The notes beneath the pieces were generated by a model. The model was not told the origin of the DNA and did not search any database. It saw only the letters and a program-made list of their open reading frames with translations. Positions 39,700-49,375 of a DNA stretch of 64,000 bases are shown piece by piece (position 1 is the stretch's first letter; every line of letters starts with the position of its first letter). Source of the DNA: Pipra filicauda (lineage: Eukaryota > Chordata > Aves > Passeriformes > Pipridae); assembly GCF_003945595.2 (NCBI RefSeq), contig NW_024103874.1, forward strand, positions 692,001 through 756,000, in the 5' to 3' direction. Both the position numbers and the translations under genes were made by a program.

Positions 39700-41015
39700 C
39701 ATAGAAAAACAATAGAAACCTTTATTTTATTACAAAATTGACTTACCAAATTGACTAGAAATATTCAGATAATACACAAATTGCTTTATACATTTTAATA
39801 GGGCTACATTTCCATGTCTGAGTATAACAACAGAGGAAAACAAACAAAACACAGGGGACAGACCAACAAATACTAAGAACTTGGATCATTTCAGAAAGTA
39901 AAAAAATAAAAACAACCATTCATGGTTATGTATATACAAAGCTGGACTTCAAACTGCATCATTGGAAAAACTAGTGACCATAACAACTAACATATAATAT
40001 TACATGCAGGGCAGTGACAATTTTAACCTTTAGATACAGATACTGCAGTCTCCACAAGAAAAAAACCTATTTGAAATATTTAGGATCCTCATTTCCTGGG
40101 AAATTGTTCTTTGAAAGATACATTTTATAGTACTCATCTAAAGAAGTCACTATCCTGTTAGGATAATCAGCATTTAACAGTGGCAGAACCCATAGGATTC
40201 CAGTGGTTCCATTTTTGAATGAGGCCTTTTCATGCAATAAAAGGCCATTAAGGTTTGACAATAAAGGTGGGATAAAATGGTTTGTGCAGGAATCAGAGGC
40301 CTGAAACTTCCTGGGCAAGAGCAGAGATTGTGCCAGGCACAGCACTGTGTACAAATGAAAGTACTGTGCAGGCATGAGGAATGAATCCTGTTATGTACAT
40401 TTGTCCTTATATTCTTATATAACACCAGAGAGATATCCTTTTTTAATTATCCTGATTTTCAAGCCCTGTTTTCAGCTTAATTCCTGACTGCCATCTCACA
40501 TCTCAGCTTAATCCATGGCATTGATGATTGGTAAGGACTAAACCAGTTTCTTCTCCCTTAAACTGCCTTCCCAAGCTCTTCCACTCTGAGCTGACAGGGC
40601 CAGTGCAGTCAGGACTGAACCCAAACTGGGAGGCAGCTCTTTCCAGGCTGCTCTGTGGAAGAGCCCGAGGCTGCAATAATTTCCATGTGCACTGACAAGA
40701 ACTGTCCAGAGCACTGCACAGCTCGTTGTCCTGGGCAGTCCCTCAGCTGCACTAAATCACTGTATTTCCACAGGTATGTGAATGCACATGATGTTTTTCT
40801 TTCCTTTTAACACTGGATGAACTAACTAACCACATTTTCCCAATAAAACAATCTGGGAGCTTTTCTTGGTGCTATTTCTGACTCTGCAGTTGTTCAAGGG
40901 ATGGGTGTTGCAATTCTTCACTGGCTGGTGGAGCCTCCACAGCTTTGACTTCTCCAGTTGATGCCTGTTTTTTAAGAGGAGGCAGCAGCAGGGTTGTCAT
41001 TTATTTTTCTGCAAG
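39700..41015 (-). other. CYP24A1: Probable CYP24A1 3'UTR exon
   Basis: The donor directly after the CYP24A1 stop needs a downstream partner. The best acceptor seen is a long pyrimidine tract ending CAATACAG at 41016, giving a 3'UTR exon that runs to overlapping AATAAA signals at 39721-39731. The resulting UTR of about 1.3 kb is of plausible length. A minus-strand open frame of 102 codons inside it (40067-40375) has no recognised homology. Exon limits are inferred. Confidence 0.5.
39721..39731 (-). terminator. Candidate CYP24A1 polyadenylation signal (two overlapping AATAAA)
   Basis: TTTATTTTATT on the plus strand reads as two AATAAA hexamers sharing one base on the minus strand, about 2.0 kb past the CYP24A1 stop. 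Cleavage would fall near 39.70 kb. Other weaker AATAAA-like sites nearby cannot be excluded. Confidence 0.45.
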
Positions 41016-41756
41016 CTGTATTGAAGAGAAAAAAATCTATATTGTGATCAATTATTTCAAAGTAAACAGCACTGAGAAAACTTCAGTTAAAGGATTCAGA
41101 TTATACTGAGTGATTTTCTTCCTGTGGTGTTGGCCAGCACAAAAATATCTTCCATAGTACTTAAATGTCACTTGATTTCTAATTTGAGGATTTAATTCTA
41201 GGTCAAAGACTTGGTTTTTCAATTTAGATTGTTAGACAAATAAGCTATTTTATCAGCTCATTTGTGTAAGCTCACGTGAGCAGAGAAAATCTTATGTTCG
41301 ATTTTATTGAACAAAAATATATAATAAGTTGCAACATTGCATAACCATTTACAAATAGATTTTTTCTTTGTCCTTATACCTAAAATCAAGTTTTGTTATC
41401 TAAACTCTGCAGAGCACTGAGGTACTGTTCCTTCACTAAGACTATTTAATCCTTAAATTGATGCTCAAAAATCAAAGGCCATTTTTCAGGAAATTTCTTA
41501 TAGAAATGCAGTGGAGAAGTTATATTATAACAAAATAATGGCTATTGTTTTCTCCAACAGTGTATACATTTTGATTTTACCCTTTCTGATCTGCATTATT
41601 GTTAAAAGCAATGAAAATTAATGACATTTCATCCATCTCACATCGAGAGGATGAAGATTAGACAAACACCTGTTGTCTTGCACTCCCAGTTCTATGGAAA
41701 TTCTGGACGATGCTCAAAGCCAGGTGTGCTGTGCTCCAAGAGCCCCGTTCACTCAC
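41016..41756 (-). other. Predicted CYP24A1 intron 11, within the 3'UTR
   Basis: Runs from the GTGAGT donor one base after the stop codon to the predicted 3'UTR acceptor. It is AT-rich with no other recognised feature. Its 3' limit depends on the inferred acceptor. Confidence 0.5.
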
Positions 41757-41868
41757 CTCATCTCCTGTGGAATGCGATGGGCAGCTCCCGGCTGGGAATG
41801 AGGATTCCCGAGTGCAGAGTCTCCACCGGCCTCTGGTCAGTGGCCACGACTTGGTATTTGCGGACGAG
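41757..41868 (-). CDS. CYP24A1: CYP24A1 exon 11, C-terminus and stop
   Basis: Starts after acceptor TTTGTGTTTCAG with [16 protein letters not shown] and ends [11 protein letters not shown], then TGA (41758-41760). One base after the stop is a donor, TGAG|GTGAGT, so the 3'UTR is predicted to lie in a separate exon. The C-terminus matches human [11 protein letters not shown]. Confidence 0.96.
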
Positions 41869-44800
41869 CTGAAACACAAATGTTTCCGTCAGTGTGCTTT
41901 GTTAGAAGTTGAATGCCCGCTGTGCACAAAATGACTTTTTTTTTTTGGAGTGTTTACCCAGCAAAGGGCCAGGTGGAGCTGCAGCTCTGCCACGCGGCGC
42001 CCGATGCACATCCTCTTCCCCATCCCAAAGGGAACGTGGGAGAAGGGACGGATCAGGCTCTTCTGGAACCAGCGCTCTGGTCTGAACTGAGTCCAGTCGC
42101 TGAAGTACTCCTCATTGCAACCCAGGGCATGGCTGTTTATCATCAGAACAGTCTAGAAACAAAGAGAGTCTCGTTACAAATCGGTCCAGAGCTGCCAAGT
42201 GAATCAGCTCGTTGATGGAAAGAACCAATGCAGCAGTAAAGGCGAGGCAGTTTCCTCAGAAGATGCCATGCAATTCCCTGAGGATTAGTCTGAACACAGA
42301 AAAAGTCACGGTTTCCTCAGGAAAAAATCATGAGAAAACTGGAAAAAAAATATTTGAAGCAGCACAGCAAAATGTTTTCTGACCAATATTTCTGCCTGAA
42401 TCCATCAGCAGTGCAGGCAGGTTTGGGGTCGAGTTTATGGGAATCTTTGGTGTGAATTCTTCATTCCTTATGCCTCATCCTTTGGCAAAGTCAATTTAAA
42501 ACTGAATTATGACCAACTTCTGTGGTTTATAAGACAGTTAATAAATGGCAAAACACCCTAGTAAGTTAAATTCATTGCCTTACCCCTTTGGGCAGCACAT
42601 AATTTCCCAGAACCATTTCCGTGTCGATGGTGCGAGTGGTAAATGGCACTGATGGGGTTAATCTACAGTGAAAAAAACACAATGGGTTACATTTCCAGCA
42701 TTTTTTCTTCCTGTATCTCTCATAGTTCACCTTAAACAACCAGATGAACAAAATTATGTGTACTGGAAAATTCTTACCCCTCTGGTACACACAAGCTGGT
42801 AAAAAACTTTGTGACCGTTTTGCTCTTATTTAGGAATTTTACCTCATGGACTCTTTCAGACATGCTTTCAGGTAAGGCATATTCTTCAAGTTCTCAGCAC
42901 TTGGAGTCTCATTAGCAGCCAAAACATTCTTTATTTCCTGGAAAAGCTTCTGCTGGACACGTGGATTGCGTGAAATGTTATACAGAGCCCACAGTAAACT
43001 ATTGGCTGTCTGAAAGAAAACAAAAAGAAATGTAAGACCTCCATTTGTGGTGACAGAAGGAAGAAGTTGCCAAAAGTTCAAAGCAGTGCTTATGGCTGGT
43101 CACTGATTTACGGTATTTTGAAAGCTTAAGTGATTATGAGCCATCCCAGTTGTTCTCTAGGAATGATGAGCAGAAGAACAAATCTATGATTTCAGGTAAA
43201 TATTCGTTTGCACTTGGGCCAGCAAAGCAGGATTAGCTCCCTTCCAGGTGTCAGGGTGGTTGGGTTATGGAGGCAGGCAGGCAGTGGAAGGATTTGAAGC
43301 TCTTGCAAAGCCAGGTTTACCGTCTCCACCCCAGCAATCTGGAGCTCTGCGATGGCAGCGTACAGCTCCTTCTTGGAAAGTTGTCCTCCAGAGTAGATGT
43401 CACACAGAAAATCCTCCTGAGGGTTTGCAGAGTGCTTTTCCAGTCGACAGTCAATGGAGTGTTTGGCTGAGGAGGGAGGAGAGGGAGGTAATTAATGGAA
43501 AATCAGTAAAAATACTGTAAAAATAAAAACAAAGCCACGTCTGACATGCAGGACCTTGAAAGGAGGTGCCAAGCTGGGCTCTTTTTGCAAGCAGTGAATA
43601 AATAGCGAGTATATTTATACTGAATAAAGTATGGTATTTTCAGTCTTTAGACAAAAATCCCAGTCCCAAAAATCACTTTTGAACAGAAGAAATTCCTGCA
43701 AACTCTTAGGAATTCTGCTTTCTTAAATTAGGAAAGGAAATCAGTGAGACATTGAGCGAAATATTTAGCAAACAGAAATACAAGTGTGTGAAATTTATTG
43801 CCTCGGGTTTTCAAAGGGGATCAAGGTGTTAAAAAAATCAAAGAGTCTTAGTACTCAGACTCCCTGGGGGGAAATGTAAACCTTTGATTTACAAGGGGAA
43901 GGCACAAAGAGATGCCAAATTTCCACATGCTGGGGATTTTTTTTTAAATACAGAGAAGTAGATTTTGCCCAACACCTTGCAGTTCCTAGTAAGGAGTTAT
44001 TCCTGTCAAGTGAAGGTGTTAAACTTTGTTTTTTCTGAACAAAACTGTTATAAAGTGTCTTTCCTAAACCCCATAAATTAAGAAGCAATAAAATAAGTGC
44101 ACATGGGGCTGGCTTGACCAAAAGTCTTGAAGTATCAAGTACTCAAATACAGCCATCCAAGTGCCAAAATCTTTCTCAATTTTTAGTGACACTTGTCAGT
44201 GTTTAGCAAAATATTAAAAATACAAACTTGACTTCATATCTGGAGTTAGAGTAATTTTTTAAACCTTGAAGGCCAATTCATCTTAAATAGTCAAAAAAAA
44301 AATTGTCAAAAAGCCAAACTGTACCTTACAATTTAAATTGCTTCTAAGATTTACAACCATATTCCAGGTTGTTCAGAAAACCTGTAATTTCTTTATTTTT
44401 TTTTTAGCCGACAGGTTTTGTTGTGTGTAAAATTCTTGTTTCTTGGGAAAACAACTCCCTTTGAGGTCCCTTTGAGGGAAGTCCCTTTTCTCACTCATAT
44501 ACTTGCCTTTAAGAGATTATACACTTTCTGGCTATTTTACGACAGATTAAAGTGGAATTAATTGCTGGCTCCCAATATCCTGGGGCTTCCCTGGGAATTG
44601 AGTATTGTCCCACAACCAGACCTGAGTGTTAGTCATAAAAAACCTACTCCCATGTTGGAATTAGTCTGTGTTTAGTGCAGCAAAGCTATTCCAATCCATG
44701 TTGAAGTGATTAAAAGCAGCATAGAACAATAGCAAGGATGAAGAGAGTTAATTCCACCAAGTAGGAAACAGAGATAAAGGAAAAGAAGAGAAATTATGTT

Positions 44801-47800
44801 TAAAACAATAACCTGTTTTAAATATGTCATCCCATGCTTTAGTATGAGCTTGCCAGACTTTTGTGTTCAGCCCCTTGTGAAGTTCCACAGGGGTCACCAT
44901 CATCATCCCAAAAGTGGCCATCATCTGTGGTGGAGAAAGATTTTGGGAAATCTGTCTTTAATCTATACTTATTTGCAATCTCTGAACGAAATAAGACTGT
45001 GAAGTAGGAGGCAGTTTTCAGGAAGGCAAGATTCTGGCAGATCTTCCATCCTGGAGAGAAACGATGGGTCTCAACCTACTTAGACCATATCCAGCTAAAA
45101 ATTAGGGACAGTCAGGAGGAGGACATGAGGTTTCTCCAGTGGGCAGTGCATCTTCTCTACTTCAGGCACCTGTTTAGAATGGGACAAGCTAATTTTTGGC
45201 AGTGCCTCTCTCTCCCTTGACAACAGATGGAGCTAAAAAATTAGGCTGGGCTAGATGCCTATCTTTTGGATGACTAAAATTAGGCAGGTTTGTATCACCA
45301 GAGTCCAAGTTACAGCAAAATGCACAGCAGGTTTGCCTGCAGGAATGAGTAACCTCCAAATCCAGCAGTTTTGCATAATCCCACACAACCCCAGCAGTCC
45401 CACCCAGCAAAGAGCAGCGTTGCACAACAGGTGTCTCAGAGGGAGAGCAGAGTTAACCAACCAACCTGCCAACTCCACTTCCAGGATTACCCTGATGTCC
45501 ATACAGCAGTTTTCCCTGTTCAGGATTAGCTTTGCACTGTAAGTGTCACTTTGGATGTGCAAAGCTGCCAATGCACAGGTAGCACAGAAGCTCGAGGTGC
45601 TGTTTTTCAGGTGACTCATTTAAACTGCTGCCTCTCATTAGCAGGAGGGGTAGAAAATCACTACAGCCCCAGGAAAGACTCTTCCATACCGTTTTTACTG
45701 CCTTGATGAAGTTCAGGCTTTCTTCTTCCACATCCTGCTGCAGGAGGCCAAACCTCTTTCCATACAGCACCAGACAGATACCTGTTGTTAAGCAGTACTA
45801 TAATTAAATGATGTAAGCAAAAGTGTGTGTGTGTTGGTCGTCATTTGTCGAGGAATGGCTTGGATTATCCTTCTGGAAAATGTTCCATGATACACACCTG
45901 TGAGAGCAGCACTTTCTAAACACCTTCTGCCTCTTTCCCTCAGACTCGAGTGTCCAGCTAAGGGGCCCTTACAGCAGCACCACTGATCCCCTCACGAGCA
46001 GCAGAGCCTTCTGCCATGCAGGGCTGGCATTATTTGGTAAATAAGATATTTGGCAATGCTACTGAAGAGAACTGAGTGGCAGGAAAACTGGGCCTGAAGA
46101 GGCCATCTCCTCCAGCATTTCCTAGGCCATCTCCTCCAGCATTCCTAGGTCATCTCCTCCAGCATTTCCTAGCCCTTCCCACAGCCAGAAACCACTTGCA
46201 AACACTGACAGCATCCCGCACTCCACCAGTTTCCACCCCTTTCCACTTGCCTTTTCTTCTTTTTTTAAAGCTCTCACTTCCTATTTGTCCTTTTCCAAAA
46301 TCAGCCTTCACCACTGACAGGGGAAAAAAAACCACTTTCAGGGCCTCAGTCCACAGGCTGCTGAGCTGAGCCAGCCAAGAGCAGATGGGTCTGGCAGAGC
46401 TTGTTCAGTAACACACCACAGCCAACATCCCTCTTTTTGGGAACCACTGAGGCTGTTTCTTCTGCCCTAGGTCATTCCTGGCAGATTCCATATAAAGCTT
46501 TCTAAAGATGGAGGCTCCTGACTTGGTAACTTATTCCAGTGCTTCTGAATCCCAACGTAAACATCTTAAATGGGATTTTCCAAGCTTTGTCTGCAATGAG
46601 CACTTCTTCACTGTTATTGGATCATTTCATTGATCTCGTGCTGCTGGTAATTAACAAATATCAGATGGACAAAAAAAGGTCATGTGCTATCTGATCCTAG
46701 TCTAGATAAATGCACCCTGATTCCCTAAGGTTTTGGATTTATAAACCATTACAATGTTTGAATGTTTTTAGTAAGTCATACAGGTAACTAAACAGAGAAA
46801 TCTGTGTAGCTGCTGATGAATTTTGCCTGTGATAGTTCCCTGGATGTTCTGCAACTCAGTTTCCAGGATACTGTAGCCAACAGTTTGGAAATAATCAGCC
46901 AATACATTCATCCCTGATCACACTGGAACTGAAATGCCATGGCAGGTGCACCATACTCAGACAAAAAATGACTTACTTTCAAAGGACCATTTGTTGAATT
47001 CTGAATATACATCTTCCATCTGTCCATTGTGGTTACATATTTCATCTATTCTGTGCATGAAATCCTCCAGGACCTGAGCAGTGGAAAGAAGAGAGAGAAA
47101 ATAAGGGATAAAATGACATCAGCTAATAGAAAGTCTGTGCAATTCAGTATTTCAACTGTCTTTTAAATAGATAGCAATCTTGCCTAAGAGAGGAATCCTT
47201 CTGTTTCCTGTTCTTTGAACAAGATTCAACTTCCCCGGGTGTGAATGTATGTTTGGATTTTACAGACTCTTGTGCTATCATGGCTTGTACTTCCATAAAC
47301 TGAGCTTTTGTCCACAGGGATGAAACACTTCACTCTGGGGCAACACTGGAGTTTCACAACGAAGAGAATTAAGTTGTTTATCACAGATGCTCCTCAAACT
47401 AGGTGAGGAACACAGAGGTTAAGGAGGTAGGTGTTCCCTGATGGGGGTGGAGACATAAGAATGAAGGAGTAAAGGCAAAAACTACTGAACGCAAGAGAAG
47501 TAGGTAAAAACTGCTTGCAGGAGTCTGTGTCATTGTGGAATGATCTCACTGTTCTGTGGAGACAGATAGTCTCAACTACAGGTTTCTGTGTGGTCTCACT
47601 TTTGGTCAGACCCTGGCGATGAGTTTGTACTTGTTATTCCCTGAACAATCTGAGTATGAACTCGTGGTTTTATCACTGTACAGAATATCAGCAGCTATCC
47701 AGAGAAACCGGATCTGCTTTTATTCCCCAGGTTTGCAGAGGATAAAGGAAGGATTTCTCAAAGCCCAGTACCTCATTGATAGCCGTATCCAGCTTCACAA

Positions 47801-48808
47801 CTTCCCTGGGCTTCATTAATTTCTTTTGAAAGGCACTTCTTACCCTCTGCCAGTCCTTTCCTTCCCTAGATTGAAATAAAGACAGCGAGGTTGGGAAGCG
47901 AGAGACTTAAAGAAGAAGAAAAGAAGAAGAAAACCCCAAACCCGCCGCACGTGCACCACGACACCGCTGATACTTCATCGCACCGACACCGCCTTGTGCT
48001 CCTTGGGGAGGGGGATGAGCCCCGGGAGCGCAGCCCGGGGAGCGGAGGGCAGGCTGGAGCATCCCCCGGGCACCTGGGACCCGCCCTATCCCGCACCGGC
48101 TCCCCCGCACGGCAGGGACCAAGAGGCCCTCCCGGCACCTCCCCGGGATGCTGTGGGTGGCACTTACAGGATGAGCAGCCCGTAGCCCTCGTCGCGATAG
48201 TCGCGATAGGCTTTCCAGGGCTTGATCTCGAGGCGCTGGGGGCAGGCGCTCTCCCGGCGGTACAGAGCTTCCAGGAGGCAGGGCGCGGCGATGTGCACCG
48301 AGTCGAAAGCCCCCAGCTTCATGCGGAAAATCTTCCCGAACCTCCGGTGGTACTCGGCCTGGGGGCGCAGGGGAGACCCCCGCAGTGAGTGCTCCCCTCG
48401 CCGCAGCACCTTCATCCCCATCATCCCCATCCCCGTCCCCATTCCTGTTCCCATTCCCGTCCCCATCCTCGTCCCCGTCCCCATCCTTATCCCCGTCCCC
48501 ATCCTCATCCCCATTCCCATCCCCGACCCCGTCCCCATCCCCGACCCCGTCCCCATTCCCGACCCCGTTCCCATCCCTATCCCCATCCCATCCCCAGGGC
48601 TCTGCCGCCTCACCAGCGTCTCGTGCTGCCTCTTGAGACCCCCTTTCCAGAGCACGTCGGGCAGGCTGCCCATGAGGGGCCAGCTGGGGGGCCCGGGCAG
48701 GGTCTCCGCGGGCCGCAGGGCGCTCAGGGAGGACGCGGGGGCTGCGCGGCCGCAGGTGCGGGCGGGGAGGCGGTGGCGGAGGAGGAGGGTGATGCCGCGG
48801 CCGCCCAT
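41758..48808 (-). CDS. CYP24A1: CYP24A1, mitochondrial 1,25-dihydroxyvitamin D3 24-hydroxylase (complete)
   Basis: Eleven coding exons on the minus strand (48614-48808, 48168-48358, 47772-47865, 46977-47073, 45690-45781, 44813-44924, 43321-43466, 42843-43009, 42584-42662, 41958-42152, 41758-41868) join in phase to 492 residues with TGA at 41758-41760. The enzyme is an inner-mitochondrial P450 that uses adrenodoxin electrons to hydroxylate the vitamin D side chain, inactivating calcitriol and 25-OH-D3. Visible hallmarks are an Arg-rich N-terminal targeting peptide (about residues 1-30), PSWPLMGSL, the I-helix AGVETT oxygen-binding motif spanning exons 7-8, the K-helix LKESMR (ExxR), PERW, and the haem loop [13 protein letters not shown] with the Cys ligand. 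Human CYP24A1 has 514 residues; the bird protein is shorter mainly in the poorly conserved leader. All introns are short GT-AG. It is flanked by BCAS1 and PFDN4 as in human. Transcription is classically induced by VDR/RXR; a candidate site lies near -136. Confidence 0.98.
41958..42152 (-). CDS. CYP24A1: CYP24A1 exon 10, haem-binding exon
   Basis: 195 bp, acceptor TTTGTTTCTAG, donor TGCTGG|GTAAAC. It encodes [23 protein letters not shown], and [18 protein letters not shown], the P450 cysteine-ligand signature (FxxGxRxCxG), then LHLALCW. All essential residues are present. Confidence 0.98.
42153..42583. other. CYP24A1 intron 9
   Basis: 431 bp between exons 9 and 10, with a short A-run near 42340. 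Nothing else is recognised. Confidence 0.65.
42584..42662 (-). CDS. CYP24A1: CYP24A1 exon 9
   Basis: 79 bp, acceptor TTCACTGTAG, donor AAAGGG|GTAAGG. It encodes [20 protein letters not shown] then YVLPKG, aligning with human [20 protein letters not shown]. Confidence 0.97.
42843..43009 (-). CDS. CYP24A1: CYP24A1 exon 8
   Basis: 167 bp, acceptor TTTTCTTTCAG, donor CATGAG|GTAAAA. It encodes [20 protein letters not shown] through [13 protein letters not shown], including the K-helix ExxR (ESMR). The donor is weak beyond GTA but phase and homology fix it. Confidence 0.97.
43321..43466 (-). CDS. CYP24A1: CYP24A1 exon 7
   Basis: 146 bp, acceptor CTCCCTCCTCAG, donor GAGACG|GTAAAC. It encodes [20 protein letters not shown], then the I-helix [16 protein letters not shown]. 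The second Thr of the AGVETT oxygen-activation motif comes from the next exon. Confidence 0.97.
43467..44812. other. CYP24A1 intron 6
   Basis: At 1346 bp this is the longest CYP24A1 intron in the coding region. It is AT-rich, and I saw no repeat or conserved motif in it. Confidence 0.7.
44813..44924 (-). CDS. CYP24A1: CYP24A1 exon 6
   Basis: 112 bp, acceptor CTCCACCACAG, donor AAACAG|GTTATT. It encodes [20 protein letters not shown] followed by [17 protein letters not shown]; human has [20 protein letters not shown] at this place. It exits in phase 1. Confidence 0.97.
44925..45689. other. CYP24A1 intron 5
   Basis: 765 bp, with no repeat or recognisable element. A 122-codon minus-strand open frame (45251-45619) lies inside it and has no recognisable similarity. 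Confidence 0.65.
45690..45781 (-). CDS. CYP24A1: CYP24A1 exon 5
   Basis: 92 bp, acceptor TTAACAACAG, donor AAAACG|GTATGG. It encodes [20 protein letters not shown], then [11 protein letters not shown], matching the human SICLVLYEKRFGLLQ region. Confidence 0.97.
45782..46976. other. CYP24A1 intron 4
   Basis: An intron of 1195 bp between exons 4 and 5, containing a three-copy tandem repeat (46101-46171) and otherwise unremarkable sequence. Confidence 0.75.
46101..46171. repeat. 24-bp tandem repeat, three copies
   Basis: Units GGCCATCTCCTCCAGCATTT + CCTA start at 46101, 46125 and 46148 (24, 23 and 24 bp). Copies differ by one substitution and one base deletion. It lies in CYP24A1 intron 4, and on the gene strand the units are purine-rich. 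Confidence 0.9.
46977..47073 (-). CDS. CYP24A1: CYP24A1 exon 4
   Basis: 97 bp, acceptor CACTGCTCAG, donor GAAA|GTAAGT. It encodes [18 protein letters not shown], then [14 protein letters not shown], aligning with human VLADFMGRIDELC...VEDLYSELNKWSFES. It exits in phase 1. Confidence 0.97.
47074..47771. other. CYP24A1 intron 3
   Basis: 698 bp between exons 3 and 4. I see no repeat, regulatory motif or coding potential in it. Confidence 0.65.
47772..47865 (-). CDS. CYP24A1: CYP24A1 exon 3
   Basis: 94 bp, acceptor ATTTCAATCTAG, donor AATGAG|GTACTG. It encodes [20 protein letters not shown] then [11 protein letters not shown], the B-C region with the conserved [15 protein letters not shown]. 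Confidence 0.97.
47866..48167. other. CYP24A1 intron 2
   Basis: A 302-bp intron with a GC-rich 5' part next to exon 2 and an A/G-rich (GAA-type) tract at about 47907-47935 on the plus strand, which is a pyrimidine tract in gene sense. No other feature is seen. Confidence 0.7.
48168..48358 (-). CDS. CYP24A1: CYP24A1 exon 2
   Basis: 191 bp, acceptor CCCCCAG and donor CATCCT|GTAAGT. It encodes [20 protein letters not shown] through [20 protein letters not shown], nearly identical in pattern to human [17 protein letters not shown] and the following A'/A-helix segment. It exits in phase 2. Confidence 0.97.
48411..48596. repeat. C-rich hexamer minisatellite filling CYP24A1 intron 1
   Basis: About 186 bp of degenerate CCCCAT/CCCCGT/CCATTC units occupy most of the 255-bp first intron of CYP24A1. 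Higher-order repeats such as CATCCCCGACCCCGTCC recur several times. The minus (gene-sense) strand is very G-rich with regularly spaced GGGG runs, so quadruplex formation is possible. Confidence 0.9.
48614..48808 (-). CDS. CYP24A1: CYP24A1 exon 1, start and mitochondrial leader
   Basis: 65 codons from ATG (48806-48808, context GTCACCATGG) to CAGCACGAGACGCTG|GTGAGG. The leader [18 protein letters not shown] is Arg-rich without acidic residues, as for a matrix-targeting peptide. [18 protein letters not shown] and [11 protein letters not shown] match the P450 N-terminal region. The ATG is about 40 bp from a TATA box, so the 5'UTR would be very short. The remembered human leader is roughly 20 residues longer. 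Confidence 0.96.
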
Positions 48809-48846
48809 GGTGACAGCGCGGTGCCAGCGCCGCCCGCTATAGGGAC

Positions 48847-48854
48847 ATTTATAG
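48847..48854 (-). promoter_or_regulatory. CYP24A1 TATA box
   Basis: The minus strand reads CTATAAAT about 40 bases before the ATG, placing the start site near 48820 and the ATG only a dozen or so bases downstream. An inverted CCAAT box (plus-strand CCAAT at 48884-48888) lies about 35 bp further upstream. Together they form a conventional TATA promoter in a GC-rich region. Confidence 0.75.
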
Positions 48855-48955
48855 CAGCCGGAGGTGCTGGACTTTCATCGGGGCCAATGGCAGCCCTGGG
48901 TGGGGTGGGGTGGGGCGGCTGCCCCGGCCCGGCCCGCGGAGCCCGCGGGGCAGGC

Positions 48956-48990
48956 GGGTCATCAAAGGGTTCAGGCGAGGCAGGAGGGCA
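48956..48990. promoter_or_regulatory. Candidate proximal vitamin D response element cluster
   Basis: On the plus strand GGGTCA (48956-48961) and GGTTCA (48968-48973) are both RGKTCA half-sites arranged as a direct repeat with six-base spacer; AGGGCA (48985-48990) is a third related hexamer. The cluster sits about -136 to -170 from the predicted start, where mammalian CYP24A1 has its proximal VDRE. Classical VDREs are DR3, so the DR6 spacing is a reason for caution. Confidence 0.4.
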
Positions 48991-49037
48991 CCGAGCCAGC
49001 GCCCGCCGCGCCTCCGCCCGCTCCCGACCCGCCGGGC

Positions 49038-49375
49038 TGCGGGGATGCGCGATCCCCGTCCCCGCTGAACTCCCGGGGGATGCGCGGCCCCAATTCTCCG
49101 AACTCCCGAGGGATGCGCGGCTCCTGACCCGCCGGCCCGCGAGGGATGCGCGGTCCCAGTCCCTGCTGAATTCCCGGGGATGCGCTTCTGTGGTCCCCCG
49201 AGCTCCCGGGGGATGCGCGGTTCCGGCCCCCCAAAGTGTATCTTAGGTCAAAGCCCAGGAAATATTTGGAGACCTAAAGTAAATAACTTACTATACGTGT
49301 TCTTCTACTACGCTTCTCTTTTGCTACTGATAAAAGCGAGGTTTGATTTTGAGCTGCCGGGGGATGCGCGGCTCC
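49038..49375. repeat. 33-35-bp GC-rich minisatellite upstream of CYP24A1, interrupted
   Basis: The core GATGCGC occurs at 49044, 49079, 49112, 49145, 49179, 49212 and 49363, each preceded by a GGG run and mostly followed by GG. Spacings are 35, 33, 33, 34 and 33 bp, then a jump of 151 bp. The jump is explained by an AT-rich ~110-bp segment (49241-49350) lying between units six and seven. Confidence 0.9.
49241..49350 (+). repeat. ~110-bp duplicated module, copy A
   Basis: This AT-rich segment, with landmarks AGGTCA, CAGGAAATATTTG, AAGTAAATAAC and GCTTCTCTTTTGCTAC, recurs at 51297-51402 in the same orientation. Hand alignment gives roughly 85% identity with a 3-base gap. It sits inside the GC-rich minisatellite and so looks inserted there. 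Confidence 0.85.

Noticed and set aside
40067..40375. 102-codon minus-strand frame
   Set aside because: It lies inside the predicted CYP24A1 3'UTR and resembles nothing known; most likely untranslated.
48389..49246. 285-codon plus-strand frame
   Set aside because: It is antisense to CYP24A1 exon 1/intron 1 and continues into the minisatellite; low-complexity His/Pro/Arg composition from stop-poor GC-rich DNA.
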